Below the pieces are notes generated by a model. It worked only from the letters and a program-made list of their open reading frames with translations, searched no databases and was not told the DNA's origin. A stretch of DNA of 64,000 nt from Enterobacter sp. Ag1 (lineage in GTDB: Bacteria > Pseudomonadota > Gammaproteobacteria > Enterobacterales > Enterobacteriaceae), in the NCBI GenBank assembly GCA_000277545.1, contig AKXM01000015.1:124008-188007 (forward strand), written 5' to 3'. Shown here one piece after another: positions 10,281 through 20,810 of this stretch (position 1 is its first letter; each line of letters begins with the position of its first letter). The translations under genes and the position numbers were made by a program.

Positions 10281-10360
10281 GCAGATGCCCCTGCGCAAGC
10301 GGGGGAAACAGTAATAATAAGTGTTCGACATGGTTGGCCACCCTGGGTGGCCTTTTTTTA
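10281..10360 (+). ncRNA. Candidate SdhX-type sRNA from the sucD 3' UTR
   Basis: In E. coli the small RNA SdhX (RybD) is cut from the 3' end of the sdh-suc transcript and couples the TCA cycle to acetate metabolism. Here the matching position holds an 80-nt 3' UTR. It has a small CCCCTGCGCAAGCGGGG hairpin, an AT-rich single-stranded stretch and a terminator with a seven-T tail, the usual build of an Hfq-binding sRNA. The call rests on position and architecture only. I did not recognise the E. coli seed sequence. Confidence 0.35.
10336..10359 (+). terminator. Terminator of the sdh-suc operon
   Basis: GGCCACC and GGTGGCC form a 7-bp stem with a CTG loop, followed directly by seven Ts. This is a clear rho-independent terminator after sucD. 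Confidence 0.9.
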
Positions 10361-11100
10361 TGTTTCGGCTTTGATAACCCTGCCTCTTCTTACGTTGTAT
10401 CGCGCATGCCCACGCACTTATTCTTTTCCTGAATAATTTCTCTCTGCAATATTTTCTCGATGTAACCTTATAAAAAATAATGATTTGTTAATTTAATTTA
10501 TATCAAAAGTGAATTATTTGTGAATATTAAAAGGAGGGAGCCAAAACTACGGAAAAAGATGCCCGATAAATAGTGTAAAGATGACCTGGCGTGCATGGGA
10601 GAAATTTAAGCTTCAGCTTTAAATATCGGCTTTATGTTGAGAATAAGCGTCATGAAATTAACCTCAAACGAAGCGTTGGAACATATCATTAACAACAAAT
10701 TCACGATTAATTCTCTATTGAAAAATAATTAACATTGCCAATGTAAATTGTTTTGGATCAATGTTTAAAGCTGGCGTTGCGGGGTATAAAGGGGCAAAAT
10801 TGCTGCAGATCAAACTGGCTGAATAACGGTGTTTTAGCTATAAATTGATCGCCGTCGTAAAACGTAAAAAACATTAAGCAAAGACCTGTTTATTGTAAGG
10901 GAATTGCAGGGTAATATAATTACGGGTTATTTTTGATTTAATTAACGTGTTTGTAACCTTTCACCTTTTGATTTCACATTTGAATAAAGTGGGCGAGAAA
11001 AAGGGGGCTGGAAGCGAATGTATTTGTATTAGGGCATGCTTGTGGTGAACCTCCCGGTGAACCACAGTCGAAGTCTTCATGCGAAGAGCAAGGAGTCAAG
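10361..11100. promoter_or_regulatory. Long AT-rich region upstream of cydA, no gene called
   Basis: E. coli has mngRAB here. This window has 740 bp without a convincing gene. The sequence is AT-rich with ArcA-like GTTAAT/TTAATT tracts (for example about 10486-10500) and a partial FNR-like TTGATTTAATTAA near 10933. That fits the known ArcA/FNR control of cydA, but I cannot fix exact sites. Just before cydA, TGTGGT and ACCACA (about 11040-11066) enclose direct GGTGAACC repeats and may form a leader hairpin. The cydA ribosome site is AAGGAG at about 11090. Confidence 0.5.
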
Positions 11101-12669
11101 ATGTTTGATATTGTCGAACTGTCGCGCTTACAGTTTGCCTTGACCGCGATGTACCACTTCCTGTTTGTGCCGCTGACGCTAGGTATGGCGTTCTTGCTGG
11201 CCATCATGGAAACGGTCTATGTGCTGTCAGGTAAGCAGATTTATAAAGATATGACCAAATTCTGGGGCAAGTTGTTTGCAATCAACTTTGCGCTGGGGGT
11301 GGCAACCGGTTTGACCATGGAGTTCCAGTTCGGGACTAACTGGTCTTACTATTCTCACTATGTAGGGGATATCTTCGGTGCGCCGCTGGCGATCGAAGGC
11401 CTGATGGCATTCTTCCTCGAATCTACCTTTGTTGGTCTGTTCTTCTTTGGCTGGGATCGCCTCGGCAAAGTTCAACATATGGCCGTCACCTGGCTGGTGG
11501 CATTGGGCTCCAACCTCTCCGCGCTGTGGATTCTGGTCGCTAACGGCTGGATGCAAAACCCTATCGCTTCCGATTTCAACTTCGAAACCATGCGTATGGA
11601 AATGGTCAGCTTTGCCGAGCTGGTCCTGAACCCGGTTGCGCAGGTTAAATTCGTACACACCGTAGCGTCCGGCTATGTTTGTGGCGCGATGTTCGTGCTC
11701 GGTATCAGCTCCTACTACCTGCTGAAAGGCCGCGATGTCGCTTTTGCGAAGCGTTCCTTCGCGATTGCCGCGAGCTTCGGTATGGCCGCTATTCTCTCCG
11801 TTATCGTACTGGGCGATGAGTCTGGCTACGAAATGGGTGACGTGCAGAAAACCAAACTGGCCGCGATTGAAGCCGAATGGGAAACTCAGCCAGCGCCGGC
11901 GGCGTTTACCCTGTTTGGTATTCCTGACCAGGATAAACAAGAAAACCGTTTCGCCATTCAAATTCCTTACGCGTTGGGCATCATTGCTACCCGCTCGGTA
12001 GATAAGCCGGTCACGGGCCTGAAAGAGCTGATGGTGCAGCACGAAGAGCGTATCCGTAACGGGATGAAGGCTTACAGCCTGCTGGAGCAACTGCGCAGTG
12101 GTTCAACCGATCAAAGCGTGCGTGATAGCTTCAACTACGTGAAAAAAGACCTGGGCTATGGTCTGTTGCTGAAGCGCTACACGGAAAACGTCACTGACGC
12201 GACCGAAGAGCAGATTCAGAAAGCAACCAAAGACTCTATTCCTCGCGTAGCACCGCTGTACTTCGCGTTCCGCATTATGGTGGCCTGTGGCTTCCTGATG
12301 CTGTTCATTATCGCTGTGTCCTTCTGGACCGTGACCCGTAACGCCATTGGTTCGAAAAAATGGCTGCTGCGTGCCGCGCTGTACGGTATTCCACTGCCTT
12401 GGATCGCTATCGAATCCGGCTGGTTTGTCGCGGAATACGGGCGTCAGCCTTGGGCGGTGGGTGAGGTTCTGCCGACGGCAGTGGCAAACTCGTCATTGAG
12501 CGTGGGCGACCTGCTGTTCTCCATGATACTGATTTGCGGCCTTTACACGCTGTTTATGGTGGCGGAACTGTTCCTGATGTTCAAATTTGCTCGCCTTGGG
12601 CCGAGCAGTCTGAAAACAGGGCGCTATCACTTTGAGCAGTCCAACGTGGCTTCTCAGCCGGCACGCTAA
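11101..12669 (+). CDS. cydA: Cytochrome bd-I ubiquinol oxidase subunit I, CydA
   Basis: This subunit carries all three hemes of the high-affinity terminal oxidase that reduces oxygen to water at low oxygen tension. The 522 residues equal the E. coli length. His19 (in TAMYHF) is the heme b595 ligand. His186 (KFVHTVASG) and Met393 (FRIMVACG) are the expected heme b558 ligands by position. The periplasmic Q-loop (about 240-380) is of the long type, with the conserved GDESGYE motif just before it. It is the first gene of cydABX-ybgE. Confidence 0.98.
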   Translation: MFDIVELSRLQFALTAMYHFLFVPLTLGMAFLLAIMETVYVLSGKQIYKDMTKFWGKLFAINFALGVATGLTMEFQFGTNWSYYSHYVGDIFGAPLAIEGLMAFFLESTFVGLFFFGWDRLGKVQHMAVTWLVALGSNLSALWILVANGWMQNPIASDFNFETMRMEMVSFAELVLNPVAQVKFVHTVASGYVCGAMFVLGISSYYLLKGRDVAFAKRSFAIAASFGMAAILSVIVLGDESGYEMGDVQKTKLAAIEAEWETQPAPAAFTLFGIPDQDKQENRFAIQIPYALGIIATRSVDKPVTGLKELMVQHEERIRNGMKAYSLLEQLRSGSTDQSVRDSFNYVKKDLGYGLLLKRYTENVTDATEEQIQKATKDSIPRVAPLYFAFRIMVACGFLMLFIIAVSFWTVTRNAIGSKKWLLRAALYGIPLPWIAIESGWFVAEYGRQPWAVGEVLPTAVANSSLSVGDLLFSMILICGLYTLFMVAELFLMFKFARLGPSSLKTGRYHFEQSNVASQPAR

Positions 12670-12684
12670 GACAGGAGTCGTCAA

Positions 12685-13824
12685 ATGATCGATTATGAAG
12701 TATTGCGTTTTATCTGGTGGCTGCTGGTCGGCGTTCTGCTGATTGGCTTTGCCGTCACCGACGGCTTCGATATGGGCGTGGGCATGCTGTCGCGCGTGAT
12801 TGGCCGTACTGACGTTGAACGCCGCATCATGGTTAACTCCATCGCGCCGCACTGGGACGGGAACCAGGTTTGGCTGATCACCGCGGGCGGGGCTTTGTTT
12901 GCTGCCTGGCCAATGGTTTATGCCGCTGCCTTCTCCGGCTTCTATGTCGCGATGATTCTGGTGCTGGCTTCTTTGTTCTTCCGTCCGGTAGGGTTCGACT
13001 ACCGCTCGAAGATCGAAGATACCCGCTGGCGCAACATGTGGGACTGGGGCATTTTCATTGGTAGCTTCGTGCCACCGCTGGTGATAGGTGTCGCTTTCGG
13101 CAACCTGCTGCAGGGCGTTCCGTTCCACGTTGATGACTACCTGCGCCTTTACTACACCGGTAACTTCTTCCAACTGCTAAATCCGTTTGGCCTGTTGGCA
13201 GGCGTTGTTAGCGTGTCGATGATCGTGGCCCAGGGCGCAACCTACCTGCAGATGCGTACCGTAGGTGAGTTACATCTGCGTGCTAAAGCGGCGGCTCAGA
13301 TTGCTGCGCTGGTGATGATGGTTTGCTTCGCGCTGGCCGGTGTCTGGGTGATCTACGGCATTGATGGCTATGTGGTGACTTCTGCTCTGGATCATCATGC
13401 TGCATCTAACCCGCTGACCAAAGAAGTCGCGCGTCAGGCGGGTGCCTGGCTGGTGAACTTCAACAATACGCCAGCGCTGTGGTTGATTCCTGCTCTGGGT
13501 GTTGTGCTGCCGCTGCTGACCATCCTCATGTCTCGTCTGGAGAAAGGCGCTCTGGCGTTTATCTTCTCTTCGCTGACGTTGGCCTGTGTGATCCTGACGG
13601 CCGGTATCGCGATGTTCCCGTTCGTGATGCCTTCCAGCACCATGATGAACGCTAGCCTGACCATGTGGGATGCGACATCCAGCCAGCTGACGCTGAATGT
13701 GATGACCTATGTTGCCATCGTGTTCGTGCCAATCATTCTTCTCTACACCACCTGGTGTTACTGGAAAATGTTCGGTCGTATCACGAAAGAGCACATCGAA
13801 AGCAACTCCACCTCTCTGTACTAA
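12685..13824 (+). CDS. cydB: Cytochrome bd-I ubiquinol oxidase subunit II, CydB
   Basis: This integral membrane partner of CydA is needed for heme insertion and proton uptake. The 379 residues match E. coli. The N-terminus (YEVLRFIWWLLVGVLLIGFAV) and the DGFDMGVG motif are typical of the family. It begins 15 bp after cydA with an AGGAG ribosome site and is followed 13 bp later by cydX. Confidence 0.98.
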   Translation: MIDYEVLRFIWWLLVGVLLIGFAVTDGFDMGVGMLSRVIGRTDVERRIMVNSIAPHWDGNQVWLITAGGALFAAWPMVYAAAFSGFYVAMILVLASLFFRPVGFDYRSKIEDTRWRNMWDWGIFIGSFVPPLVIGVAFGNLLQGVPFHVDDYLRLYYTGNFFQLLNPFGLLAGVVSVSMIVAQGATYLQMRTVGELHLRAKAAAQIAALVMMVCFALAGVWVIYGIDGYVVTSALDHHAASNPLTKEVARQAGAWLVNFNNTPALWLIPALGVVLPLLTILMSRLEKGALAFIFSSLTLACVILTAGIAMFPFVMPSSTMMNASLTMWDATSSQLTLNVMTYVAIVFVPIILLYTTWCYWKMFGRITKEHIESNSTSLY

Positions 13825-13837
13825 TAAGGAGCTGATT

Positions 13838-13951
13838 ATGTGGTACTTTGCATGGATTCTGGGCACGCTTCTGGCGTGTGCATTCGGGATTATTACCGCG
13901 CTGGCCCTCGAGCACGTTGAGGCGAGCAAAGCCGGAAAAGAAGAGCACTGA
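13838..13951 (+). CDS. cydX: Cytochrome bd-I accessory subunit CydX
   Basis: This 37-residue single-pass membrane peptide (MWYFAWILGTLLACAFG...) stabilises the hemes of the CydAB oxidase. The start is fixed by the AAGGAG sequence at 13826-13831 and by near identity with E. coli CydX. The N-terminal 25 residues are the membrane helix, and a charged tail (EHVEASKAGKEEH) follows. Its stop codon overlaps the ybgE start (TGATG). Confidence 0.97.
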   Translation: MWYFAWILGTLLACAFGIITALALEHVEASKAGKEEH

Positions 13952-14244
13952 TGGAATACGTTATCGCGAAACTGTACGCGGTAATGGACAAGAGCCCCTT
14001 GCGGGCTCTTTCCTTAGTGATGGCGCTGGTGCTGGCTGGGTGTATTTTTTGGGACCCGTCTCGTTTTGCCGCCAAAACGAGTGAGCTGGAGATTTGGCAT
14101 GGCTTCCTGCTGATGTGGGGCGTTTGTGCTGGGATCATTCACGGCGTTGGTTTCCGCCCAACCAAAGTGCTCTGGCAGGGCATTTTCTGCCCGCTGGTTG
14201 CCGATTTAGTGCTCATCGCTGGCCTGCTGTTTTTCTTCTTCTGA
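13951..14244 (+). CDS. ybgE: Cyd operon protein YbgE
   Basis: This is a 97-residue inner-membrane protein with three predicted hydrophobic segments (about 20-35, 48-68 and 75-97). It is always found downstream of cydX in enterobacteria. Its molecular role is unknown; it is not essential for bd-I activity in E. coli. The start overlaps the cydX stop by one base. Confidence 0.93.
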   Translation: MEYVIAKLYAVMDKSPLRALSLVMALVLAGCIFWDPSRFAAKTSELEIWHGFLLMWGVCAGIIHGVGFRPTKVLWQGIFCPLVADLVLIAGLLFFFF

Positions 14245-14280
14245 ATGTCTGCGTACATTCCCCCGCCTGAAGCAGAAATT

Positions 14281-14307
14281 ATGGGCTTTAACAAGCCCAT
14301 AAAAATT
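14281..14307 (+). terminator. Hairpin after cydABX-ybgE
   Basis: ATGGGCTT and AAGCCCAT form a perfect 8-bp stem with a TAAC loop. The downstream tract is AAAAATTT, so the T-run is weak. It probably ends the cyd operon, perhaps incompletely. Confidence 0.5.
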
Positions 14308-14392
14308 TACTTAACGTTTAAAACAATCCATTCCAAACCCTCATTCTCTTGCGTATAGTAAGCAGCGTTTAATTGCATTACCGGGATGTAAA

Positions 14393-15480
<1,088 letters not shown>

Positions 15481-15493
15481 CAAGGGGTAAGTC

Positions 15494-15919
15494 ATGGCCA
15501 GACGCGGACGTGGTCGTCGTGAGCTGAAGTCAGAAATTAACATCGTTCCATTGCTGGACGTGCTGCTGGTGCTGCTGCTGATCTTTATGGCAACAGCGCC
15601 GATCATCACCCAGAGCGTCGAGGTGGATCTGCCGGATGCGACAGATTCTCAGACCGTCAGCAGTAACGATGAACCGCCGGTCATTATTGAAGTGTCCGGG
15701 GTAGGGCAGTACAGCGTAGTGGTTGAAAAAGATCGCATGGATCAGTTGCCGTCAGAGCAGGTTGTTGCCGAAGCGCAGCGCCGTCTGCAGGCGAATCCAA
15801 AAACGGTCTTTTTGATCGGCGGCGCAAAAGATGTTCCGTATGACGAGATCATCAAGGCGCTGAATCTGTTGCATCAGGCGGGCGTGAAGTCCGTTGGTTT
15901 GATGACACAGCCAATCTGA
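15494..15919 (+). CDS. tolR: Tol-Pal motor subunit TolR
   Basis: This is the ExbD-like partner of TolQ. It has a single N-terminal membrane helix bearing the proton-carrying Asp22 (in VPLLDVLLVLLLI; Asp23 in E. coli), then a periplasmic domain that binds peptidoglycan. It is 141 residues long, one fewer than E. coli. The ribosome site AAGGGG precedes the ATG. Confidence 0.97.
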   Translation: MARRGRGRRELKSEINIVPLLDVLLVLLLIFMATAPIITQSVEVDLPDATDSQTVSSNDEPPVIIEVSGVGQYSVVVEKDRMDQLPSEQVVAEAQRRLQANPKTVFLIGGAKDVPYDEIIKALNLLHQAGVKSVGLMTQPI

Positions 15920-15951
15920 TCCATTTCGCTTAAACCGTTTGGGAACCGAGA

Positions 15952-17271
15952 GTGTCAAAGGCAACCGAAGAGAACGCTAAATTAAAACGGGCGATCATCG
16001 TTTCAGTGGTGCTGCATATCATTTTGATTGCCATCCTGATCTGGAGCTCGTTTGATGAGCACATTGATGCATCCGCTGGCGGTGGCGGTGGTTCTTCTAT
16101 TGACGCGGTGATGGTTGACCCGGGTGCGGTAGTGGAAAACTACAATCGCCAACAGCAGCAGCAGGCAAGCAGCAAGCGCGCCGCTGAACAGCGTGAAAAA
16201 CAGGCGCAGCAGCAGGCAGAAGAGCTTCAGCAAAAACAGGCGGCGGAACAAGAGCGCCTGAAAGAGCTGGAGAAGGAGCGTTTAGCCGCCCAGGAGCAGG
16301 CAAAAGCGCAGGCCGAACAGCAGAAACAGGCTGAAGCGGCAGCGAAGCAGGCTCAAGAGCAGCAAAAACAGGCCGAAGCTGCGGCCGCAGCGGCGAAGGC
16401 AAAAGCGGATGCTCAGGCGAAAGCGCAGGCTGACGCGCAGGCAAAAGCTCAGGCTGATGCCCAGGCCAAAGCTGCGGAAGAAGCCGCGAAGAAAGCGGCT
16501 GCGGATGCTCAGAAGAAAGCCACTGAAGAAGCTGCTAAGAAAGCAGCTGACGCTGAGAAAAAAGCCGCCGCTGACGCTGCTGCTGCAGCGAAAAAAGCTC
16601 AGCAGGATGCTGAGAAGAAAGCTGCAGATGCTGCCGCTAAGAAGGCTGCGCAGGATGCGGAGAAGAAAGCCGCCGCTGAAGCAGCTAAGCAGGCTGCTGC
16701 TGAAAAAGCTGAAGCTGCGAAACAGGCTGCTGCAGAAAAGGCAGCGGCAGAAAAAGCTGCCGAGAAGGCCGCTGCTGACAAGGCTGCCGCAGCGAAAGCC
16801 GCCGCAGATAAGAAAGCGGCCGCCGACGCGAAGAAAAAGGCTGCTGCTGAGAAAGCTGCTTCTGACAAGGCCGCAGCGCAGGGCGTCGACGATTTATTCG
16901 GTGATTTAAGCTCAGGTAAGAATGCACCGAAAACGGGCGGTGGGGCGAAAGGTAATGCCGCAGCTGCCGCTGGAAAAGGGAATAATAAGAACAACGGCGC
17001 TAGTGGCGCGGAGATCAACGGCTATGCTGGTCAGATAAAGGCAGCGATCGAGAGTAAGTTCTATAACGATCCTTCGTTTGCTGGTAAGACCTGTTCGCTG
17101 CGGATCAAGTTGGCACCAGACGGCCTTCTGCTTGATATCAAGCCAGAAGGCGGTGATCCAGCACTTTGTCAGGCTGCCGTTGCGGCAGCGCGTCTGGCGA
17201 AGATTCCGAAGCCGCCAAGTGAAGCTGTTTATGAAGTCTTCAAGAACGCACCGATCGACTTTAAGCCTTAA
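15952..17271 (+). CDS. tolA: Tol-Pal bridging protein TolA
   Basis: TolA spans the periplasm and links the TolQR motor to Pal and TolB at the outer membrane. Domain I is the N-terminal anchor with the Ser18-x3-His22 motif that contacts TolQ. Domain II (about 60-310) is a very long Ala/Lys/Glu/Gln-rich helix made of KAA-type repeats. Domain III (about 340-439) is the globular end with a conserved disulfide pair (TCSLRI, ALCQAAV). It is 439 residues against 421 in E. coli, and the difference lies in the repetitive helix. Translation starts at GTG. Confidence 0.97.
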   Translation: MSKATEENAKLKRAIIVSVVLHIILIAILIWSSFDEHIDASAGGGGGSSIDAVMVDPGAVVENYNRQQQQQASSKRAAEQREKQAQQQAEELQQKQAAEQERLKELEKERLAAQEQAKAQAEQQKQAEAAAKQAQEQQKQAEAAAAAAKAKADAQAKAQADAQAKAQADAQAKAAEEAAKKAAADAQKKATEEAAKKAADAEKKAAADAAAAAKKAQQDAEKKAADAAAKKAAQDAEKKAAAEAAKQAAAEKAEAAKQAAAEKAAAEKAAEKAAADKAAAAKAAADKKAAADAKKKAAAEKAASDKAAAQGVDDLFGDLSSGKNAPKTGGGAKGNAAAAAGKGNNKNNGASGAEINGYAGQIKAAIESKFYNDPSFAGKTCSLRIKLAPDGLLLDIKPEGGDPALCQAAVAAARLAKIPKPPSEAVYEVFKNAPIDFKP

Positions 17272-17277
17272 CGCGGT

Positions 17278-17299
17278 TTTCCCCGTCACGACGGGGAAA
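17278..17299 (+). other. Hairpin between tolA and tolB
   Basis: TTTCCCCGTC and GACGGGGAAA form a 10-bp stem with a 2-nt apex. No T-run follows. E. coli makes a separate tolB-pal-cpoB transcript from this gap, so the hairpin could trim or attenuate the upstream message. That role is inference. Confidence 0.5.
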
Positions 17300-17402
17300 G
17301 CACACTAAGCTGAGTTACAGGGTTTTGGTAGTTTTGTGTATTTGGGTTTGTTAACATTCTGCTAAATTATCGTGGGCTTTTCGCCCGGATAAGGGAGATA
17401 TG

Positions 17403-18695
17403 ATGAAGCAGGCATTTCGTGTAGCGTTAAGTTTCTTAATGCTGTGGGCAGCAGTGCTGCACGCAGAAGTTCGTATCGAGATCACCCAGGGCGTGGATTC
17501 TGCTCGTCCAATCGGTGTGGTTCCGTTCACCTGGGCAGGCCCTGGCGCCGCGCCTGAAGATATCGGCGGTATTGTTGCCGCTGACCTGCGTAACAGCGGT
17601 AAATTCAACCCGCTCGACAGATCTCGCCTGCCACAGCAGCCGGGTTCTGCTCAGGAAGTTCAGCCTGCTGCCTGGACCGCGCTCGGTATTGACGCCGTCG
17701 TGGTAGGTCAGGTTACGCCAAACGGCGACGGCAGTTACACCGTGGCTTACCAGCTGGTTGACACCTCTGGTGCACCGGGCACGGTGCTGGCGCAGAACTC
17801 CTATAAAGTGAACAAACAGTGGCTGCGCTATGCCGGCCATACCGCCAGCGATGAAGTGTTTGAGAAGCTGACCGGCATTAAAGGCGCATTCCGTACCCGT
17901 ATTGCTTACGTTGTACAGACCAATGGCGGCCAGTTCCCGTATGAGCTTCGCGTGTCTGATTACGATGGCTACAACCAGTTTGTGGTACACCGTTCTCCGC
18001 AGCCGCTGATGTCTCCAGCCTGGTCTCCGGACGGCAGTAAACTGGCTTATGTGACCTTCGAAAGCGGCCGTTCTGCGCTGGTTGTGCAGACGCTGGCTAA
18101 CGGTGCAGTACGTCAGATTGCTTCGTTCCCGCAGCACAACGGTGCACCGGCGTTCTCTCCGGACGGTTCTAAGCTGGCGTTCGCGCTGTCTAAAACCGGC
18201 AGCCTGCAGCTGTACGTGATGGACCTGGGCTCTGGCCAGATTCGTCAGGTAACTGAAGGTCGCAGCAACAACACCGAACCGACCTGGTTCCCGGACAACC
18301 AAACCCTGGCCTATACCTCTGACCAGGCGGGTCGTCCACAGATTTATAAAGTCAGTATTAGTGGCGGTGCTCCGCAGCGTCTGTCCTGGGAAGGTTCTCA
18401 GAACCAGGATGCCGATGTCAGTGCCGACGGTAAAATTATGGTGATGGTCAGCTCCGCAAGCGGTCAGCAGCACATTGCCAAACAGGATCTGGTAGCGGGT
18501 GGCGTAACAACTTTATCGTCAACGTTCCTGGATGAAACGCCAAGTCTGGCACCTAACGGCACTATGGTAATCTACAGCTCTTCTCAGGGGATGGGATCCG
18601 TGCTGAATTTGGTTTCAACAGATGGGCGTTTCAAAGCGCGTCTTCCGGCAACTGATGGACAGGTCAAATTCCCTGCCTGGTCGCCGTATCTGTGA
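17403..18695 (+). CDS. tolB: Tol-Pal periplasmic beta-propeller TolB
   Basis: This soluble periplasmic protein exchanges between Pal and TolA. The 430 residues include a signal peptide cut after LHA (about residue 21), an N-terminal alpha/beta domain, and a six-bladed propeller with repeated [10 protein letters not shown]-type blades. Two ATGs lie in tandem at 17400 and 17403. The GGGAG ribosome site is only 2 nt from the first but 5 nt from the second, so I use the second. Confidence 0.97.
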   Translation: MKQAFRVALSFLMLWAAVLHAEVRIEITQGVDSARPIGVVPFTWAGPGAAPEDIGGIVAADLRNSGKFNPLDRSRLPQQPGSAQEVQPAAWTALGIDAVVVGQVTPNGDGSYTVAYQLVDTSGAPGTVLAQNSYKVNKQWLRYAGHTASDEVFEKLTGIKGAFRTRIAYVVQTNGGQFPYELRVSDYDGYNQFVVHRSPQPLMSPAWSPDGSKLAYVTFESGRSALVVQTLANGAVRQIASFPQHNGAPAFSPDGSKLAFALSKTGSLQLYVMDLGSGQIRQVTEGRSNNTEPTWFPDNQTLAYTSDQAGRPQIYKVSISGGAPQRLSWEGSQNQDADVSADGKIMVMVSSASGQQHIAKQDLVAGGVTTLSSTFLDETPSLAPNGTMVIYSSSQGMGSVLNLVSTDGRFKARLPATDGQVKFPAWSPYL

Positions 18696-18714
18696 TAACA
18701 ATATTGATTATTAA

Positions 18715-19248
<534 letters not shown>

Positions 19249-19257
19249 GAGAATCGC

Positions 19258-20043
19258 ATGAGCAGTAACTTCAGACATCACTTGTTGAGTCTGTCGTTAC
19301 TGGTTGGCATAGCGGCCCCCTGGGCCGCTACTGCTCAGGCGCCAATCAGTAGTGTCGGCTCAGGCTCGGTCGAAGACCGTGTCACTCAACTCGAGCGTAT
19401 TTCTAACGCTCACAGTCAGCTTTTGACCCAACTCCAGCAGCAACTCTCCGATAACCAGAATGATATTGATTCCCTGCGTGGTCAGATCCAGGAAAGTCAG
19501 TATCAGCTGAATCAGGTTGTGGAACGTCAAAAGCAAATTTTGCTGCAGATGGATAGCCTTAGCGGCGCTGCGGCGGGAGCAGGGCAACAGCCTGCTGCCG
19601 GTGCATCCCAGACTGCCACGCCGGACGCAGGGGCCTCTAACGCGGCGCCTGCTGCCCCAGTGCAAGGCGGTGATGCTAATAGCGATTACAACGCTGCTAT
19701 CGCGCTGGTGCAGGATAAATCGCGCCAGGACGATGCTATCAATGCGTTTCAGTCCTTTGTGAAGAAGTATCCGGATTCAACTTATCTGCCTAACGCCAAT
19801 TACTGGCTGGGTCAGTTGAATTACAACAAAGGCAAAAAGGACGATGCGGCGTTTTATTTTGCCTCCGTGGTGAAAAACTACCCGAAATCCCCTAAAGCGC
19901 CGGACGCCATGTTTAAGGTTGGCGTGATCATGCAGGACAAAGGCGACGCTGCAAAAGCGAAAGCCGTCTACCAGCAGGTCGTTAAACAGTATCCCAATAC
20001 TGACGGTGCAAAGCAGGCTCAAAAACGTCTGAATGCGCAATAA
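19258..20043 (+). CDS. cpoB: Cell-division coordinator CpoB (YbgF)
   Basis: CpoB tunes PBP1B-LpoB activity and couples peptidoglycan synthesis to Tol-driven constriction. The 261 residues include a signal peptide cut after TAQA (about residue 26), a coiled coil (about 40-100, rich in Gln and Leu), an Ala/Pro/Gly linker, and a C-terminal TPR domain (about 140-261) that binds TolA. It begins 9 bp after pal and is the last gene of the operon. An inverted repeat GACCAGA/TCTGGTC (20056-20081) follows. Confidence 0.96.
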   Translation: MSSNFRHHLLSLSLLVGIAAPWAATAQAPISSVGSGSVEDRVTQLERISNAHSQLLTQLQQQLSDNQNDIDSLRGQIQESQYQLNQVVERQKQILLQMDSLSGAAAGAGQQPAAGASQTATPDAGASNAAPAAPVQGGDANSDYNAAIALVQDKSRQDDAINAFQSFVKKYPDSTYLPNANYWLGQLNYNKGKKDDAAFYFASVVKNYPKSPKAPDAMFKVGVIMQDKGDAAKAKAVYQQVVKQYPNTDGAKQAQKRLNAQ

Positions 20044-20129
20044 TGCGTGCGGCCTGACCAGATATCGTCGCTTTTCTGGTCTTGCCGTGCGAAACATAAG
20101 CAGTTGAGCGATCTGCGTCAAAATTATTG

Positions 20130-20157
20130 TTGCGTCAAAATCTTAAATCAGTAATAT
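20130..20157 (+). promoter_or_regulatory. Probable promoter of the tRNA-Lys cluster
   Basis: TTGCGT (20130-20135) and TAATAT (20152-20157) are 16 bp apart, with the first tRNA starting 50 bp further on. A GC-rich stretch (GCCGCCG) follows the -10, as expected for a stringently controlled stable-RNA promoter. Confidence 0.55.
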
Positions 20158-20207
20158 ATGCCGCCGTTGCCAAGGGATACTAAACAAACCCAAAGTGACG
20201 CAAAAGT

Positions 20208-20283
20208 GGGTCGTTAGCTCAGTTGGTAGAGCAGTTGACTTTTAATCAATTGGTCGCAGGTTCGAATCCTGCACGACCCACCA
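20208..20283 (+). tRNA. lysT: tRNA-Lys (anticodon TTT), copy 1
   Basis: This 76-nt gene folds as a standard cloverleaf. The acceptor stem is GGGTCGT/ACGACCC, the D-loop AGTTGGTAGA, the T-loop TTCGAAT, and CCA is encoded. The anticodon TTT is at 20241-20243. The symbol follows E. coli position, where a mixed lysine/valine tRNA cluster lies between cpoB and nadA. No tRNA-Val is present here. Confidence 0.97.
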
Positions 20284-20314
20284 CTTTAAAGTAGTAAGCA
20301 GTAGCAAGGCGTGA

Positions 20315-20412
20315 AGGGTTCGAACCTGCAGCAGGTTTGAGTTGAGCGAAAGCGAAACAACGTTGTGATAACAACGGCCCGAAGGGTGATAGTCATCCTG
20401 CACGACCCACCA
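20315..20412 (+). repeat. tRNA-Lys 3'-end remnant with hairpin module, copy A
   Basis: The last 17 nt (20396-20412) are identical to the 3' end of tRNA-Lys including CCA, and the spacer after it matches the spacer after intact copy 1. The normal 5' part of the tRNA is absent. In its place are a T-arm-like GGTTCGAACCTGC-A-GCAGG inverted repeat, a CGTTGT/ACAACG hairpin and GGGTGA/TCATCC. A second such element lies at 20706-20804. It resembles in principle the rtT repeats of the E. coli tyrT operon, which also carry a tRNA 3' end. Confidence 0.7.
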
Positions 20413-20458
20413 CTTTAAAGTAGTAAGCAGTAAAGAAGTTTGCAGCAAGCCGCACAGC

Positions 20459-20534
20459 GGGTCGTTAGCTCAGTTGGTAGAGCAGTTGACTTTTAATCAA
20501 TTGGTCGCAGGTTCGAATCCTGCACGACCCACCA
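20459..20534 (+). tRNA. lysW: tRNA-Lys (anticodon TTT), copy 2
   Basis: The sequence is identical over all 76 nt to copy 1, with encoded CCA. The anticodon TTT is at 20492-20494. The symbol is by analogy with the E. coli cluster, and the exact one-to-one correspondence is uncertain. Confidence 0.96.
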
Positions 20535-20581
20535 CTTTAAAGTAGTAAACAGTAAAGAAGTTAGTAGTAACCGCATACAGC

Positions 20582-20657
20582 GGGTCGTTAGCTCAGTTGG
20601 TAGAGCAGTTGACTTTTAATCAATTGGTCGCAGGTTCGAATCCTGCACGACCCACCA
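20582..20657 (+). tRNA. tRNA-Lys (anticodon TTT), copy 3
   Basis: This is a third identical 76-nt tRNA-Lys gene with encoded CCA and anticodon TTT at 20615-20617. A strong terminator follows 7 nt later, so the cluster transcript probably ends here. The symbol is left open because the order of E. coli lysY, lysZ and lysQ cannot be mapped onto these copies. Confidence 0.96.
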
Positions 20658-20663
20658 GTGTAG

Positions 20664-20688
20664 AAAGGCGCCCTAAAGGCGCCTTTTT
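20664..20688 (+). terminator. Terminator after tRNA-Lys copy 3
   Basis: AAAGGCGCC pairs with GGCGCCTTT around a CTAAA apex and runs into five Ts. A near copy of the same hairpin lies at 20811-20834, after remnant B. Confidence 0.9.
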
Positions 20689-20705
20689 GCTATTCTGAAT
20701 TCGGG

Positions 20706-20804
20706 CAGGGTTCGAGCCTGCAGCAGGTTCGACAAAATCGCTTTTTGATTTTGCCCGTCGCTTGCGACGACCCGCAGGGTGAAATCATCCTGCACGACCC
20801 ACCA
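20706..20804 (+). repeat. tRNA-Lys 3'-end remnant with hairpin module, copy B
   Basis: It has the same layout as copy A: a T-arm-like GGTTCGAGCCTGC-A-GCAGG, internal hairpins (CAAAATC/GATTTTG and CGTCGC/GCGACG), GGGTGA/TCATCC, then the exact 17-nt tRNA-Lys 3' end with CCA (20788-20804). It is followed by the same GTGTAGAAAGGCGCC terminator segment as tRNA copy 3. The remnant therefore carries the downstream flank of a real tRNA gene but not its 5' half. It lies beyond the first terminator and may not be transcribed with the tRNAs. Confidence 0.7.
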
Positions 20805-20810
20805 GTGTAG

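Noticed and set aside
16409-16909. 166-codon Arg/Lys/Leu-rich frame inside tolA
   Set aside because: A second reading frame of the tolA repeat; its composition is a by-product of the KAA codons.
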